25,481 nucleotides of DNA, taken from NCBI GenBank assembly GCA_031556525.1, contig JAVBSS010000043.1, positions 1 through 25,481 of the forward strand, written 5' to 3'. A program made the position numbers and the translations under genes. This document shows, piece after piece, positions 14,946 to 24,605 of this stretch (its first letter is position 1; each line of letters begins with the position of its first letter). Under the pieces are notes generated by a model. It was not told the DNA's origin. It worked only from the letters and a program-made list of their open reading frames with translations, and ran no database searches. The DNA is from JAVBSN01 sp031556525 (GTDB lineage Bacteria > Bacillota > Clostridia > Lachnospirales > Lachnospiraceae).

Positions 14946-17678
14946 ATGAGAAAATTCAATAATTTCCTTGACAAAATACCGTTTATTGGTAATAAAGTTG
15001 CAAAGAATTCGCGAGATGAGAATACTAATAATGTTGAGAAACAATACAATAAGGCATTGGAGTTGTTTGATAGAGGTATTCCACTAGAGGCAGTTCCATT
15101 ATTGGAACAAATTGCTGATACTGGTGCGATGGATCCGACATATAAACAATTAGCTTGTGAATCTTTAAAAACATTGGGAGAATTGTACGAATTAGGGAAG
15201 TTTGGTAATTCAAAGGTTAATATAGATATAGACAAAGCTATATTTTATTATGAAAAGTATGCTAAGCTTAATGATGATGGGGATATGCTATTTAAACTTG
15301 GAAAGATATTGTTAGATAAGCAAAATTTTTCTAAGGCGATTACATATTTAGAAAGAGCAGCTGCATGTGGAATAAAACCAGCATGTATGACCTTAGGCGG
15401 AATATATGAAGAGGGTCTTAACAAAGTTGATCAATTTGGAAATAAGAGCGATTTTATTGTTCCAATAGATTTGGATAAGGCTAAGATATGGTATGAGAGA
15501 CTTGCGAAGCAAGGAGATAGCTCTGCGCAAGCAGCTATGGATAGAGTGGAATATACAAACACTCATACTGATAGTATACAATTTGAAGAAAAAGATAAAA
15601 TATATACTCAAATAGCAGAGAAGAGAAAAGCAAAAGGTATAGAATTGCATTTCAAAAGTATTGAAGCATCGAAGCTTCAGTATCAGTACGTTTATGTACA
15701 TAATCAGGTGGAAGGTTATATGCATAAGCTGCCTAAAGATTGGATAATGAGTATAGATGTTGATACAGAAGAAGAATACTATGCACCGAGTCATACATAT
15801 ACAGATTTTAATATATATGTAAGTTATGATAGTTTGCCAAAGGAATCAACAAGAACATTAGAAGACTATGTTAGATATCAAAATGAAGCATTTGATGAAG
15901 ATTTCAATTTTAATGCTTATATTACGGAGTATGCAAATGGTATATGTACTACATACTATCATAAGGATATGGAAAAAGGTATTGTAACATTTGGCTTTCA
16001 ACATAATAAGAGAATAGCATGTTTGAGATTTGTATGTGCTACAATGGATATAATTGAGCAGTATGAAGAGATTATATTTGAGATTGCTAATTCATTTGCA
16101 TTTGTTAACCCAACACTTGTAAGTACAGAGAGTGCTAATAGAAGAGAGCACCAATATTATAGAGAAGCAGTATATTATTATTATATGGGTGATTATGAGC
16201 AGGCAATGAATTTTGCTAGGCAAGCACTCAAAGAAGGTAGTAGGAAAGCGAGTTACTTGCTTATAGAATTGTACTTTGATGAGGACAGCCCTTATAGAAA
16301 TGTAGACAAAGCCCTTAATTTTGCAAAGCAATTATATAATGCTAATAAAGATTCGGATTTGGCATTCCTTATTGGAAATATATACGATCAACAAATGAGA
16401 GATTATACACAAGCTCTTAATTGGTATGAAGAAGCGAATAAACTTAATCACCAAAGAGTACCTTTCTATTTAGGTAGATTATACTATTATGGTGTACTCA
16501 AAACGAAGAGAAATGGTGAGTTAGCACTAGAATATTTTAGTAGAGCATTACAAAATGGCATATATGAAGCTGATGCATATGTTAGAGATATAAATGAATT
16601 GAACGGTGCAGATCTTCAGTCAACGGTTGATGAGTGGGAGCAAGCTATTAAAGATGGTCTAGGTGATGTAGCACTTAAGGTTGCTAATAAGAAAAAAGAT
16701 CAAGTGTTTTATTTAGCAACAGATATTCAGATTGAAGATGCATATAAGACCGCATATAGATTGGGAAAAGTCGAAGCAGCATATGAATTAGGATTGTTAT
16801 ATCGTAATAGAGAGGCTGATGAAAATTATAGAGGCGACAGTTTCTCAATGTATTATTTAGAAAAAGCATTTGATGAAGGATTTGAAGAGTTTTCTAAAGA
16901 TTTATTATTTGATGTAATAACAACAAAGTCAGCTAAGGCTTCAGATGTATCTGAGAAGATACAGTTATATATGAGAGCGGCTAAAGAAGGATATGTAAAA
17001 GCTGTTGAAAAGGTAATAGAATATAATCCAGAATTAAATGATACAATTAAGAATCTATATGAGACATTAAGGCGACGTGCTATAGATGGAGATGATGAAG
17101 CATTAACTTCTATGTGGAAATTAGAGAAGAAGTTCATGAGTTTACTGGCATTAGATCATGACGATTCTAAGAAAATAATTGAAAATAAATTCTTTAGATT
17201 AGCAGTACCAAAGGAATGTACAGCAGTAATTAATGATGAAGGTGGAACTATAAGATTTGCAGATTCAGTAGTAGAATTTGCGGTTGCAGAGATGCCTATA
17301 CAGACAGACAAAGAAGAAGATTATCTTAAAGTATATAGATTAATTGTAGATGAATATTCAGGAGATGATAATTCGAGGATAATTGTAGCCAATTCAAGAA
17401 TGGTTGGTTCGGCTATGCTATCATCAAAAGGAAATAATAATACATTTAGCATTTTGCTTATCAGTTCTAAGAATCAGTATTTGTTTAAGCTAAGTTCATT
17501 TGATAGAAGAGAATTGATGGTGTTTAAAGATAAGGTAATGGAAATTGCGGAGTCGCTGATTGAAACTGGAGAGATATACATAGCAACAGGTGATAAGGCG
17601 AATAAGAATATAGGATTAACATTATTATTATCTGCTAACGAAAACGGTATGTTATCTATTAGTAAAGACGATGAATAA
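14946..17678 (+). CDS. Sel1/TPR-repeat protein with two inserted globular modules
   Basis: The 910-residue protein has a GAGAGG site 5 bases before ATG 14946. No signal peptide or clear membrane helix is visible, so it is probably cytoplasmic; a short amphipathic start (FLDKIPFIGNKVAK) may touch the membrane. Helical repeats of the Sel1/TPR kind fill about 31-200 (KAIFYYEKYAKLNDDGDMLF, AITYLERAAACGIKPACMTL, AKIWYERLAKQGDSSAQ) and about 405-720 (ALNWYEEANKLN, LALEYFSRALQNGIYEA, MYYLEKAFDEGF). Between them, 255-390 is a beta-rich module starting KLPKDWIMSI, and 748-875 is a second one starting AVPKECTAVI; their layout is similar and reminiscent of Mog1/PsbP-like domains. Sel1 proteins usually organise protein complexes. 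A partner cannot be named from context. It has its own promoter and terminator. Confidence 0.85.
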   Translation: MRKFNNFLDKIPFIGNKVAKNSRDENTNNVEKQYNKALELFDRGIPLEAVPLLEQIADTGAMDPTYKQLACESLKTLGELYELGKFGNSKVNIDIDKAIFYYEKYAKLNDDGDMLFKLGKILLDKQNFSKAITYLERAAACGIKPACMTLGGIYEEGLNKVDQFGNKSDFIVPIDLDKAKIWYERLAKQGDSSAQAAMDRVEYTNTHTDSIQFEEKDKIYTQIAEKRKAKGIELHFKSIEASKLQYQYVYVHNQVEGYMHKLPKDWIMSIDVDTEEEYYAPSHTYTDFNIYVSYDSLPKESTRTLEDYVRYQNEAFDEDFNFNAYITEYANGICTTYYHKDMEKGIVTFGFQHNKRIACLRFVCATMDIIEQYEEIIFEIANSFAFVNPTLVSTESANRREHQYYREAVYYYYMGDYEQAMNFARQALKEGSRKASYLLIELYFDEDSPYRNVDKALNFAKQLYNANKDSDLAFLIGNIYDQQMRDYTQALNWYEEANKLNHQRVPFYLGRLYYYGVLKTKRNGELALEYFSRALQNGIYEADAYVRDINELNGADLQSTVDEWEQAIKDGLGDVALKVANKKKDQVFYLATDIQIEDAYKTAYRLGKVEAAYELGLLYRNREADENYRGDSFSMYYLEKAFDEGFEEFSKDLLFDVITTKSAKASDVSEKIQLYMRAAKEGYVKAVEKVIEYNPELNDTIKNLYETLRRRAIDGDDEALTSMWKLEKKFMSLLALDHDDSKKIIENKFFRLAVPKECTAVINDEGGTIRFADSVVEFAVAEMPIQTDKEEDYLKVYRLIVDEYSGDDNSRIIVANSRMVGSAMLSSKGNNNTFSILLISSKNQYLFKLSSFDRRELMVFKDKVMEIAESLIETGEIYIATGDKANKNIGLTLLLSANENGMLSISKDDE

Positions 17679-17684
17679 TAAATT

Positions 17685-17716
17685 AAAAGAGCTACGTTAC
17701 ATAGTAGCTCTTTTTT
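17685..17716 (+). terminator. Intrinsic terminator after the Sel1-repeat gene
   Basis: AAAAGAGCTAC (17685-17695) pairs perfectly with GTAGCTCTTTT (17704-17714) over an 8-base loop, with a run of six T. Confidence 0.92.
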
Positions 17717-17740
17717 GAAATGTAAAACAGGAGAGAACCT

Positions 17741-19141
17741 ATGTTGACTATTGGAATAGATTATAATAGCAAAGACCCTATATACGAACAGATATATGTA
17801 TATATAAGAGAGGAAATTAAAAGTGGTAATCTATCTGTTGGAAATAAATTGCCTTCAAGTAGAGGACTTGCTACATATTTGTCAATTAGTAGAAACACTG
17901 TTGATATGGCATATGCTCAATTACAGTCAGAGGGATATATAGAATCAATACCTAAACGAGGATATTTTGTTAATGAAATAGAAGATGTAATATATATTCC
18001 ATCAAATGAATCTAGAATAGTAGTGAATAGAGCTGTTGAAAACAATAAATATCTATTTGATTTCTCACCAATGGGAGTGGATATGTCTAATTTTCCTTAT
18101 AATAAATGGAGAAAGCTTATGAAGGATTGTATGATAGATGATAATAGTGAGATATTTCAAGCTGGACACAGGCAAGGTGATGAAGATTTTAGAGAAATAG
18201 TAAAGACGTATTTACATCAATCTAGAGGGGTAGTATGTGATGCGAGCCAGATAATAATAGGTGCAGGAAGTGATTATTTATTATTACTATTATCTAAGAT
18301 CTTAGGTGAAAACAAAATAGTTGCTATGGAGAATCCTAGTTATAAGCAGGCATATAAGATATTTGATAGTATTGGATATAAAGTTAATCCGATATCTGTT
18401 GGAATCGGTGGTATAGAAATGGATGAGTTGGAAGATAGTGATTCTAATATAGCTTACGTAACGCCTTCGCACCAATTTCCTATGGGAACAGTAATGCCGA
18501 TTAATAATAGAATAAAGCTGTTAAGATGGGCTAAAGGCAAAGAGGATAGATATATAATAGAAGACGATTATGATAGTGAATTTAGGTATTCAGGAAGACC
18601 TATTCCATCATTGCAAAGTAATCAGGGCGAAGATAAAGTGATATATATCGGAACGCTATCTAAAGCAATAGCGCCAGCTATTAGATTGAGCTATATAGTA
18701 TTACCTGAAAAACTAATGGAAATGTATAGAGAAAAAGCGGATTTTTATTTTTCAACAGTATCTCGAATAGATCAGAGCATAATAGGAAGGTTTATACAGG
18801 ATGGATATTTTGAGAGACACCTAAATAAAATGAGAGGCATATACAAGGGAAAACATGATATATTACTACAATGCCTCAAAAGTATGGATATAGATTTTGT
18901 AGTAAAAGGTGAAAGTGCAGGGCTTCATCTCTTACTAGAATTTGATGAAAGATACAGCGAAGATATATTAGTTAAGGCAGCATATGATGTAGGTGTTAAA
19001 GTATATGCTTTATCAGACTATTATATTAGAGAATTGAAGCATAGACCAACTATTATTTTAGGGTTTGCAAGGCTCTCGTTGGAAGATATTCAAGAGGGAC
19101 TAGAATTGTTGAACAAAGCATGGAAAGATATTTACAAGTAA
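17741..19141 (+). CDS. MocR/PdxR-type regulator (GntR HTH fused to aminotransferase-like domain)
   Basis: The 466-residue protein has an N-terminal winged HTH of the GntR family (about 10-78: DPIYEQIYVYIREEI, LPSSRGLATYLSISRNTVDMAY, GYIESIPKRGYFV) and a class I aminotransferase fold (about 115-466). The MocR signatures are present: FQAGHRQGDEDFRE, YVTPSHQFPMGTVMP, IIEDDYDSEFRYSGRPIPSLQ, and the PLP-binding Lys308 in GTLSKAIAPAIRLSY. Such proteins sense pyridoxal phosphate or an amino-acid adduct and often control vitamin B6 or GABA genes next to them, in divergent arrangement. Here no pdxST, gabT or transporter is adjacent and no divergent gene exists, so the target is unknown. The AGGAGA site (17729-17734) is 6 bases before the start, and the gene lies only 24 bases after a strong terminator. 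Confidence 0.93.
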   Translation: MLTIGIDYNSKDPIYEQIYVYIREEIKSGNLSVGNKLPSSRGLATYLSISRNTVDMAYAQLQSEGYIESIPKRGYFVNEIEDVIYIPSNESRIVVNRAVENNKYLFDFSPMGVDMSNFPYNKWRKLMKDCMIDDNSEIFQAGHRQGDEDFREIVKTYLHQSRGVVCDASQIIIGAGSDYLLLLLSKILGENKIVAMENPSYKQAYKIFDSIGYKVNPISVGIGGIEMDELEDSDSNIAYVTPSHQFPMGTVMPINNRIKLLRWAKGKEDRYIIEDDYDSEFRYSGRPIPSLQSNQGEDKVIYIGTLSKAIAPAIRLSYIVLPEKLMEMYREKADFYFSTVSRIDQSIIGRFIQDGYFERHLNKMRGIYKGKHDILLQCLKSMDIDFVVKGESAGLHLLLEFDERYSEDILVKAAYDVGVKVYALSDYYIRELKHRPTIILGFARLSLEDIQEGLELLNKAWKDIYK

Positions 19142-19200
19142 TATGTAAAGTGATATATTGTTGATATGGTTAAAAAAATGTGGGATATGGATGGTGAGAT

Positions 19201-20481
19201 ATGTATAGAAATATTATTAATGATCTAGCTAAGTGGTACCAAGAGTCTCAAGAAAAGGTTCTGTTCGTAAAAGGAGCAAGAGGAGTAGGAAAGTCTTGGA
19301 CTGTTGATGATTTTAGTAGTGCTTTTTTTGAAAGTTCAGTGATGATTGATCTTAGAAATGATGTCATGTTAAGTAAATCTTTAAATAGTGATGGAATTAG
19401 ATTAGAAGAACATATAATGGATATGACAGGTATTAATATTCCAAAAGAAAAGATTCTGATTATTTTTGATGAGCTTCAAGTTATAGAACATGGGATTGAT
19501 AAAGTTATGAACTTTAGAAAAGAACATCCTGAATATAGATATTGCATAATTGCGTCTTTTGTTGGGAAATTAGAAGGTGAAGATGATTATAATGATAGTA
19601 TTGTTACATACACATTGATGCCCATGACATTTGAAGAGTTTTTGACAGCTAATAAAGCACAAAATTTATGTAAATATATAGAGCAACAGAGAATCAAGCC
19701 TGTAGAGGCAGCTATAATTGAAAAAATTATGGAATATTTAAAAATATTTTTTGTGGTTGGTGGAATGCCGGCAGTTGTTGCAGAGTATGTTAAAAATGGC
19801 AATTTAAGTGTTATAGAAATACTTCAAAAAGAAATATTGGATGAACAGAGAGAATATATTAAGGCAAACGCACCAAAAATAATAGTTAAAAAGATTTTAA
19901 AAATATGGGATAGCATACCAGTACAACTTTCTAAGGAGAATAGAAAATTCATGTATGGATATGTTGACCCAAAAGCAAGAGCAAGAGAATATGAGAGTTC
20001 AACCCATTGGCTTGTTGATAATGGCTTGTTAAGAAGAGTGTATAGAGTTGAGCAGGGTGTTTCGCCGTTGTCTGATTATGTAGATAAGAAATCTTTTGAG
20101 TTATATCATTTGGATCATGGACTATTAAGACAGATGGCAGGTTTTAGTGCGATAAGACTTCTTGACAGGGAAGATATATTCGATGTTATGAAGGGTGCAT
20201 TAACTGAACAAATGGTACTAGCCGAACTTACATTGAATCAAACTGTAGGTGAATTGTATTTCTGGATATCAGGAGCAACAGCAAGAGTAGATTTCTTATT
20301 TGAAGATGATGGAGAAGTAATTCCAGTAGATGTACAATCAACTATAAGAACTAAAGCTCAGAGTATAAAGGTATTCCATCAAAAATATAACAATAGAATG
20401 GCAATTAGAATATCGTTGGGAAGTCTAGGCTTTTCTAAGGGAATTCTTAATATACCATTATATGGTTTGTGGAATTTCTAG
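19201..20481 (+). CDS. P-loop ATPase with DUF4143-type C-terminal domain
   Basis: The 426-residue product belongs to the large AAA_14/DUF4143 group of bacterial ATPases. Walker A is GARGVGKS at 25-32, Walker B is KILIIFDELQ at about 93-102, then LMPMTFEEFL (the usual LxPLSFxEF motif) and FFVVGGMPAVVAEY. The C-terminal part carries the PD-(D/E)xK-like stretch, usually E-V-D-F then I-P-I-E-V-K. Here the first Glu is Arg362 (ARVDF) and the last Lys is Gln379 (IPVDVQ), so nuclease chemistry is unlikely. Function of the family is unknown; it is common and mobile in Clostridia. A GGTGAG site (19193-19198) lies 2 to 3 bases before ATG 19201, rather close, so the start may be weak. It lies 59 bases after the MocR-type gene. 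Confidence 0.88.
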   Translation: MYRNIINDLAKWYQESQEKVLFVKGARGVGKSWTVDDFSSAFFESSVMIDLRNDVMLSKSLNSDGIRLEEHIMDMTGINIPKEKILIIFDELQVIEHGIDKVMNFRKEHPEYRYCIIASFVGKLEGEDDYNDSIVTYTLMPMTFEEFLTANKAQNLCKYIEQQRIKPVEAAIIEKIMEYLKIFFVVGGMPAVVAEYVKNGNLSVIEILQKEILDEQREYIKANAPKIIVKKILKIWDSIPVQLSKENRKFMYGYVDPKARAREYESSTHWLVDNGLLRRVYRVEQGVSPLSDYVDKKSFELYHLDHGLLRQMAGFSAIRLLDREDIFDVMKGALTEQMVLAELTLNQTVGELYFWISGATARVDFLFEDDGEVIPVDVQSTIRTKAQSIKVFHQKYNNRMAIRISLGSLGFSKGILNIPLYGLWNF

Positions 20482-20542
20482 ATAATATTGAATATATTTA
20501 TATATAATAGAGTAGTAAGAATATAGAATCGGAGACATTTAT

Positions 20543-21082
20543 ATGAAGTGGTATAATCATCTAAAAACAATAAATAAGCATAAATGGATGGTATTAAAAT
20601 ACTGTTTTAGATGTGGTCTATATAAACAAGGTTTATTACATGATTTATCTAAATATTCTTATACGGAATTTAGTGTGGGGGCAAAATATTATCAAGGGGA
20701 TAGCAGTCCCAATAATGCAGAACGTGAAGAAAAAGGATATACGTCAGCATGGCTTCATCACAAAGGGCGTAATAGGCACCATCTAGAATATTGGATTGAT
20801 TATAACTTAGATAGAGAAGGTCCGCCATTAACGGGGGGGCCTATGCCAACAGAATATGTAGTAGAGATGCTATGTGATAGAATGGCAGCATCCAAGAATT
20901 ATAATCCAAAAACGTATACAGATAGCGCAGCGTTAGATTATTATCTTAAAGGTAGGGAAAGATATTTATTGCACCCTAAGACTAAAGAACTTTTAGAAAT
21001 GTTGCTATATAAATTAGCCGAAGAAGGTGAAGATGCAACATTTATATACATTAGGAAAGAGTTATTGAAGAACAAAAGATAG
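20543..21082 (+). CDS. DUF5662 family protein (HD-like metal-binding)
   Basis: The 179-residue protein matches what I recall of DUF5662, common in Firmicutes and sometimes mislabelled catalase. Conserved metal-type residues are visible: HDLSK (33-37), WLHHKGRNRHHLEYW (70-84) and DRMAAS (112-117), an arrangement like HD-superfamily phosphohydrolases. Activity and substrate are unknown. The site CGGAGA (20530-20535) precedes ATG by 7 bases. A run of seven G lies inside the gene at 20833-20839, unusual for this AT-rich sequence. The gene ends 8 bases before dnaE, whose ribosome site (AGGAGA) overlaps its stop, so the two are probably co-transcribed. Confidence 0.82.
   Translation: MKWYNHLKTINKHKWMVLKYCFRCGLYKQGLLHDLSKYSYTEFSVGAKYYQGDSSPNNAEREEKGYTSAWLHHKGRNRHHLEYWIDYNLDREGPPLTGGPMPTEYVVEMLCDRMAASKNYNPKTYTDSAALDYYLKGRERYLLHPKTKELLEMLLYKLAEEGEDATFIYIRKELLKNKR
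20833..20839 (+). repeat. G7 homopolymer inside the DUF5662 gene
   Basis: Seven consecutive G, spanning codons of Thr-Gly-Gly. A gain or loss of one base would shift the frame and remove the last 80 or so residues. Confidence 0.9.
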
Positions 21083-21090
21083 GAGATATT

Positions 21091-24000
21091 ATGGCGTTTA
21101 CTCATTTGCATGTCCATACTGAATATAGTTTATTAGACGGATCTTCAAAAATAAAAGAATTAGTTGCAAGAGCAAAAGAAGTTGGCATGGATAGCATTGC
21201 TATTACAGACCATGGCGTTATGTATGGTGTAGTAGATTTCTATCGTGCGGCAAAGGAAGTTGGAATAAAACCAATAATAGGCTGCGAAGTATATGTTGCT
21301 CCTGATTCAAGATTTGATAGAGAAATTGTTAAAGGTGAGGATAGATATTATCACCTTGTTTTATTAGCGGAAAATGATATAGGTTATCATAATCTTGCTA
21401 AAATAGTATCCAAAGGATTTACAGAAGGATTCTATTATAAACCAAGAGTGGATAGAGAAGTATTAGCTGAATATAGTGAAGGGATTATTGCACTTAGTGC
21501 ATGTCTTGCTGGAGAAGTTGCTTCCAACATAAGAAAAGGATTTTATGAGGAAGCCAAGAAGGCAGCTCTTGACCATGTAGAGATATTTGGTAAGGATAAT
21601 TTTTTCTTGGAACTGCAAGACCATGGAATTAGCGATCAGACAACGGTTAATAATGGTCTTCTTCGTATGTCTAAAGAATTAGGTATACCGCTAGTAGCTA
21701 CAAATGATATTCATTATGTAAATGATACTGATGTAGAGGCTCATGACATACTACTATGTATTCAGACAAATCGTAAGGTTGCTGATGAAGATAGAATGCG
21801 CTATGAAGGAGGACAATATTATCTTAAGTCAGAAGAAGAGATGAAAACATTGTTTCCTTATGCATTAGAAGCATTGGAAAATACCCATAAGATAGCTGAA
21901 CGATGTAATGTAGAGATAGTATTTGGTGAACAGAAAGTTCCAGAATATACAGTTCCAGAAGGCTATGATGCCTATACTTATTTGACAAAGCTATGTGATG
22001 AAGGAATAGCAGATAGATATAGTCCTGTAACAGATGAATTAAAAGAAAGACTTAATTATGAGTTATCAACAATTAATCAAATGGGATATGTAGATTACTT
22101 TTTAATTGTATGGGATTTTATTAAATATGCGAGAGATAATGGAATAGCGGTTGGTCCAGGGCGTGGTTCGGCAGCAGGAAGTATTGTATCATATTGTTTA
22201 GGAATAACAAATATTGACCCTATAAAATATGGCCTTATTTTTGAACGTTTTCTTAATCCAGAAAGAGTATCTATGCCCGATATAGATATTGATTTTTGCG
22301 TTGAACGTAGACAAGAGGTTATAGATTATGTTGTAGAGAAATATGGTAAAGATAAAGTAGTTCAGATAGTTACATTTGGAACTATGGCAGCTAAGAGCGT
22401 AATAAGAGATGTTGGTAGAGCATTAGATTTGCCATATGCAACTTGTGATATGGTAGCCAAATTAATACCTACAGATATTGGAATGACTATAGAGAAGGCT
22501 TTAGAAGTTAGTAAAGATTTGAGGGCTTTGTGTGAAAATGATGATGACATAGAATATCTTATTGATATGTCAAGAAAATTAGAAGGACTACCTCGACATA
22601 CAGGTATGCATGCAGCTGGTGTTGTAATTGGTAGAGATTCTATTGATGAATATGTGCCACTATCAAAAGGTTCGGAAGATGCAATTACTACCCAATTTAC
22701 AATGACTACGATTGAAGAGTTGGGGCTTCTTAAAATGGACTTTTTAGGACTTAGAAACTTAACTGTAATTCAAAATGCAGTATCTTATATAGTTAGAAGA
22801 ACTGGCGAAGATCTAGATATTGATAATATAGATTATGATGATAAGAAAGTATTTGAACTTATATCATCGGGTAAGACAGATGGAGTATTTCAGCTTGAAA
22901 GTTCGGGTATGAAGAGCTTTATGAAGGAGTTAAAACCAGGAAGCTTGGAAGATGTTATAGCGGGAATATCCCTTTATAGACCAGGTCCAATGGATTTTAT
23001 TCCGTATTATATCAAGGGAAAAGAACATCCTGAAAATGTAACATATGATTGCAAAGAGCTAGAAGATATATTAACACCTACTTATGGTTGTATTGTATAT
23101 CAAGAACAGGTTATGCAAATAGTTATGGAGTTAGCTGGATATACATTGGGTCGAAGTGATTTGGTTCGTAGAGCTATGTCTAAGAAGAAGGCAGAAGTTA
23201 TGCTTAGAGAACGAAAAAACTTTGTATATGGTAACGAAGAAGAAGGCGTTCCAGGCTGTATAGCAAAAGGAATTAGTGAGAAAACTGCAAATAAGATATT
23301 TGATGATATGGTAGATTTTGCTAAGTATGCATTTAATAAATCTCATGCAGCAGCTTATGCAGTAGTCGCATACCAAACAGCATATTTAAAATGTTATTAT
23401 CCAGTAGAATTTATGGCAGCATTAATATCTTCGGTTAACGGAAATAGTGGTAAGGTGTCTGAATATATAATGGAATGTAGGCAGATGGGTATTAAAATAT
23501 TACCGCCAGATATTAATGAAGGTTATGGTGAGTTTTCTGTATCTGATGGAGCTATAAGATATGGTTTATCTGCACTTAAAAATGTTGGATATACAGTTAT
23601 CAATAGTATAATTGAAGAGAGAACTGAAAGAGGACGATTTAAGGATATTAATGATTTTATTAGTAGATGCAGTGATAAATCCCTTAACAAGCGAAGTATA
23701 GAGAATTTTATAAAAGGTGGAGCTCTTGATAGCCTTGGAGCTAATCGTAAACAAATGATGCAAGTATATGCTCAGATTATTGATAATATAAATGATAACA
23801 AAAAGCATAATATTGCAGGGCAGATGAATCTGTTTGAAATAGCAAGCGAAGAAGAGAAAGAGCAATTTGAAATAATCTATCCTGATGTTGCGGAATATGA
23901 TAAATCAGAATTATTAGCAAATGAAAAAGAAGTATTAGGTATATATATAAGTGGTCATCCACTTGAAGAATATATGGATGTTATTAAAAAACATACAAAT

Positions 24001-24561
24001 GTATATACTATAGATTTTGTAATTGATGAAGAAACTAATAAGCCAAAGGTTAGGGATCAACAGGAATATAAGGTTGGAGGAATTATATCTAATAAAACGG
24101 TTAAGTTAACAAGAAATAATCAAAATATGGCATTCTTGACAGTAGAAGATCTTGTAGGAAGCGTAGAAGTTATAGTGTTCCCTCGTGATTATGAGAATTG
24201 CAAAGCAAAGTTAGAAATAGATAATAAGGTTATAATTAGAGGACGAGCTACAGTTTCAGAAGATGAGTGTAAGATAATAGCAAGTGAGATAAAACTGTTT
24301 GATGAGATGAAGCCACAGAAGATTAAGAAATTATTTCTAAAGTATTCAGATAAAGAAACTTATGTCGAGGACGAAAACAACTTATTAGGTATACTTGAGG
24401 AACATGCAGGCAATTCATTGATAACTGTATATCTAGAGACTGAGAAGCTAAGAAAAGAGTTAGGTAGAAAATTTGCTGTTAACGTTACAGATGAGTTGAT
24501 TGGTAAATTATCTGAGAAGTTAGGCGAAGATAATGTAAAAGTTATTGAAAAAGAAGTATAA
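21091..24561 (+). CDS. dnaE: DNA polymerase III alpha subunit, DnaE type
   Basis: The 1156-residue product is of normal DnaE1 length. The PHP domain (about 1-270) begins FTHLHVHTEYSLLDG and keeps its metal ligands (HLHVH, ITDHGVMYG, IIGCEVYV, ATNDIHYV), so it may still carry metal and possibly proofreading activity. The polymerase core has GPGRGSAAGS, the catalytic pair in MPDIDIDFC (about 394-402), a third Asp in LLKMDFLGLRNL (about 550), and YQEQVMQI. The tandem HhH region is near 850-890, and the OB fold (KVGGIISNKTV to IRGRATV) near 985-1055. In Firmicutes DnaE works with PolC in replication, DnaE extending primers. PolC is not in view. An RNA methyltransferase gene follows after 44 bases. 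Confidence 0.97.
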   Translation: MAFTHLHVHTEYSLLDGSSKIKELVARAKEVGMDSIAITDHGVMYGVVDFYRAAKEVGIKPIIGCEVYVAPDSRFDREIVKGEDRYYHLVLLAENDIGYHNLAKIVSKGFTEGFYYKPRVDREVLAEYSEGIIALSACLAGEVASNIRKGFYEEAKKAALDHVEIFGKDNFFLELQDHGISDQTTVNNGLLRMSKELGIPLVATNDIHYVNDTDVEAHDILLCIQTNRKVADEDRMRYEGGQYYLKSEEEMKTLFPYALEALENTHKIAERCNVEIVFGEQKVPEYTVPEGYDAYTYLTKLCDEGIADRYSPVTDELKERLNYELSTINQMGYVDYFLIVWDFIKYARDNGIAVGPGRGSAAGSIVSYCLGITNIDPIKYGLIFERFLNPERVSMPDIDIDFCVERRQEVIDYVVEKYGKDKVVQIVTFGTMAAKSVIRDVGRALDLPYATCDMVAKLIPTDIGMTIEKALEVSKDLRALCENDDDIEYLIDMSRKLEGLPRHTGMHAAGVVIGRDSIDEYVPLSKGSEDAITTQFTMTTIEELGLLKMDFLGLRNLTVIQNAVSYIVRRTGEDLDIDNIDYDDKKVFELISSGKTDGVFQLESSGMKSFMKELKPGSLEDVIAGISLYRPGPMDFIPYYIKGKEHPENVTYDCKELEDILTPTYGCIVYQEQVMQIVMELAGYTLGRSDLVRRAMSKKKAEVMLRERKNFVYGNEEEGVPGCIAKGISEKTANKIFDDMVDFAKYAFNKSHAAAYAVVAYQTAYLKCYYPVEFMAALISSVNGNSGKVSEYIMECRQMGIKILPPDINEGYGEFSVSDGAIRYGLSALKNVGYTVINSIIEERTERGRFKDINDFISRCSDKSLNKRSIENFIKGGALDSLGANRKQMMQVYAQIIDNINDNKKHNIAGQMNLFEIASEEEKEQFEIIYPDVAEYDKSELLANEKEVLGIYISGHPLEEYMDVIKKHTNVYTIDFVIDEETNKPKVRDQQEYKVGGIISNKTVKLTRNNQNMAFLTVEDLVGSVEVIVFPRDYENCKAKLEIDNKVIIRGRATVSEDECKIIASEIKLFDEMKPQKIKKLFLKYSDKETYVEDENNLLGILEEHAGNSLITVYLETEKLRKELGRKFAVNVTDELIGKLSEKLGEDNVKVIEKEV

Positions 24562-24605
24562 GAATAAGTTTGATTAATAATTTGTTGGTTTAGAGGAAGG
24601 TATCT

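Noticed and set aside
14834..15235. Open frame on the minus strand over the Sel1 gene start, and many other minus-strand open frames
   Set aside because: Their composition reflects AT-rich antisense of real genes; none has a good ribosome site or a recognisable protein.
20482..20510. TATAAT at 20503-20508 as a promoter for the DUF5662-dnaE unit
   Set aside because: No acceptable -35 box at 15 to 19 bases; the region is simply AT-rich.
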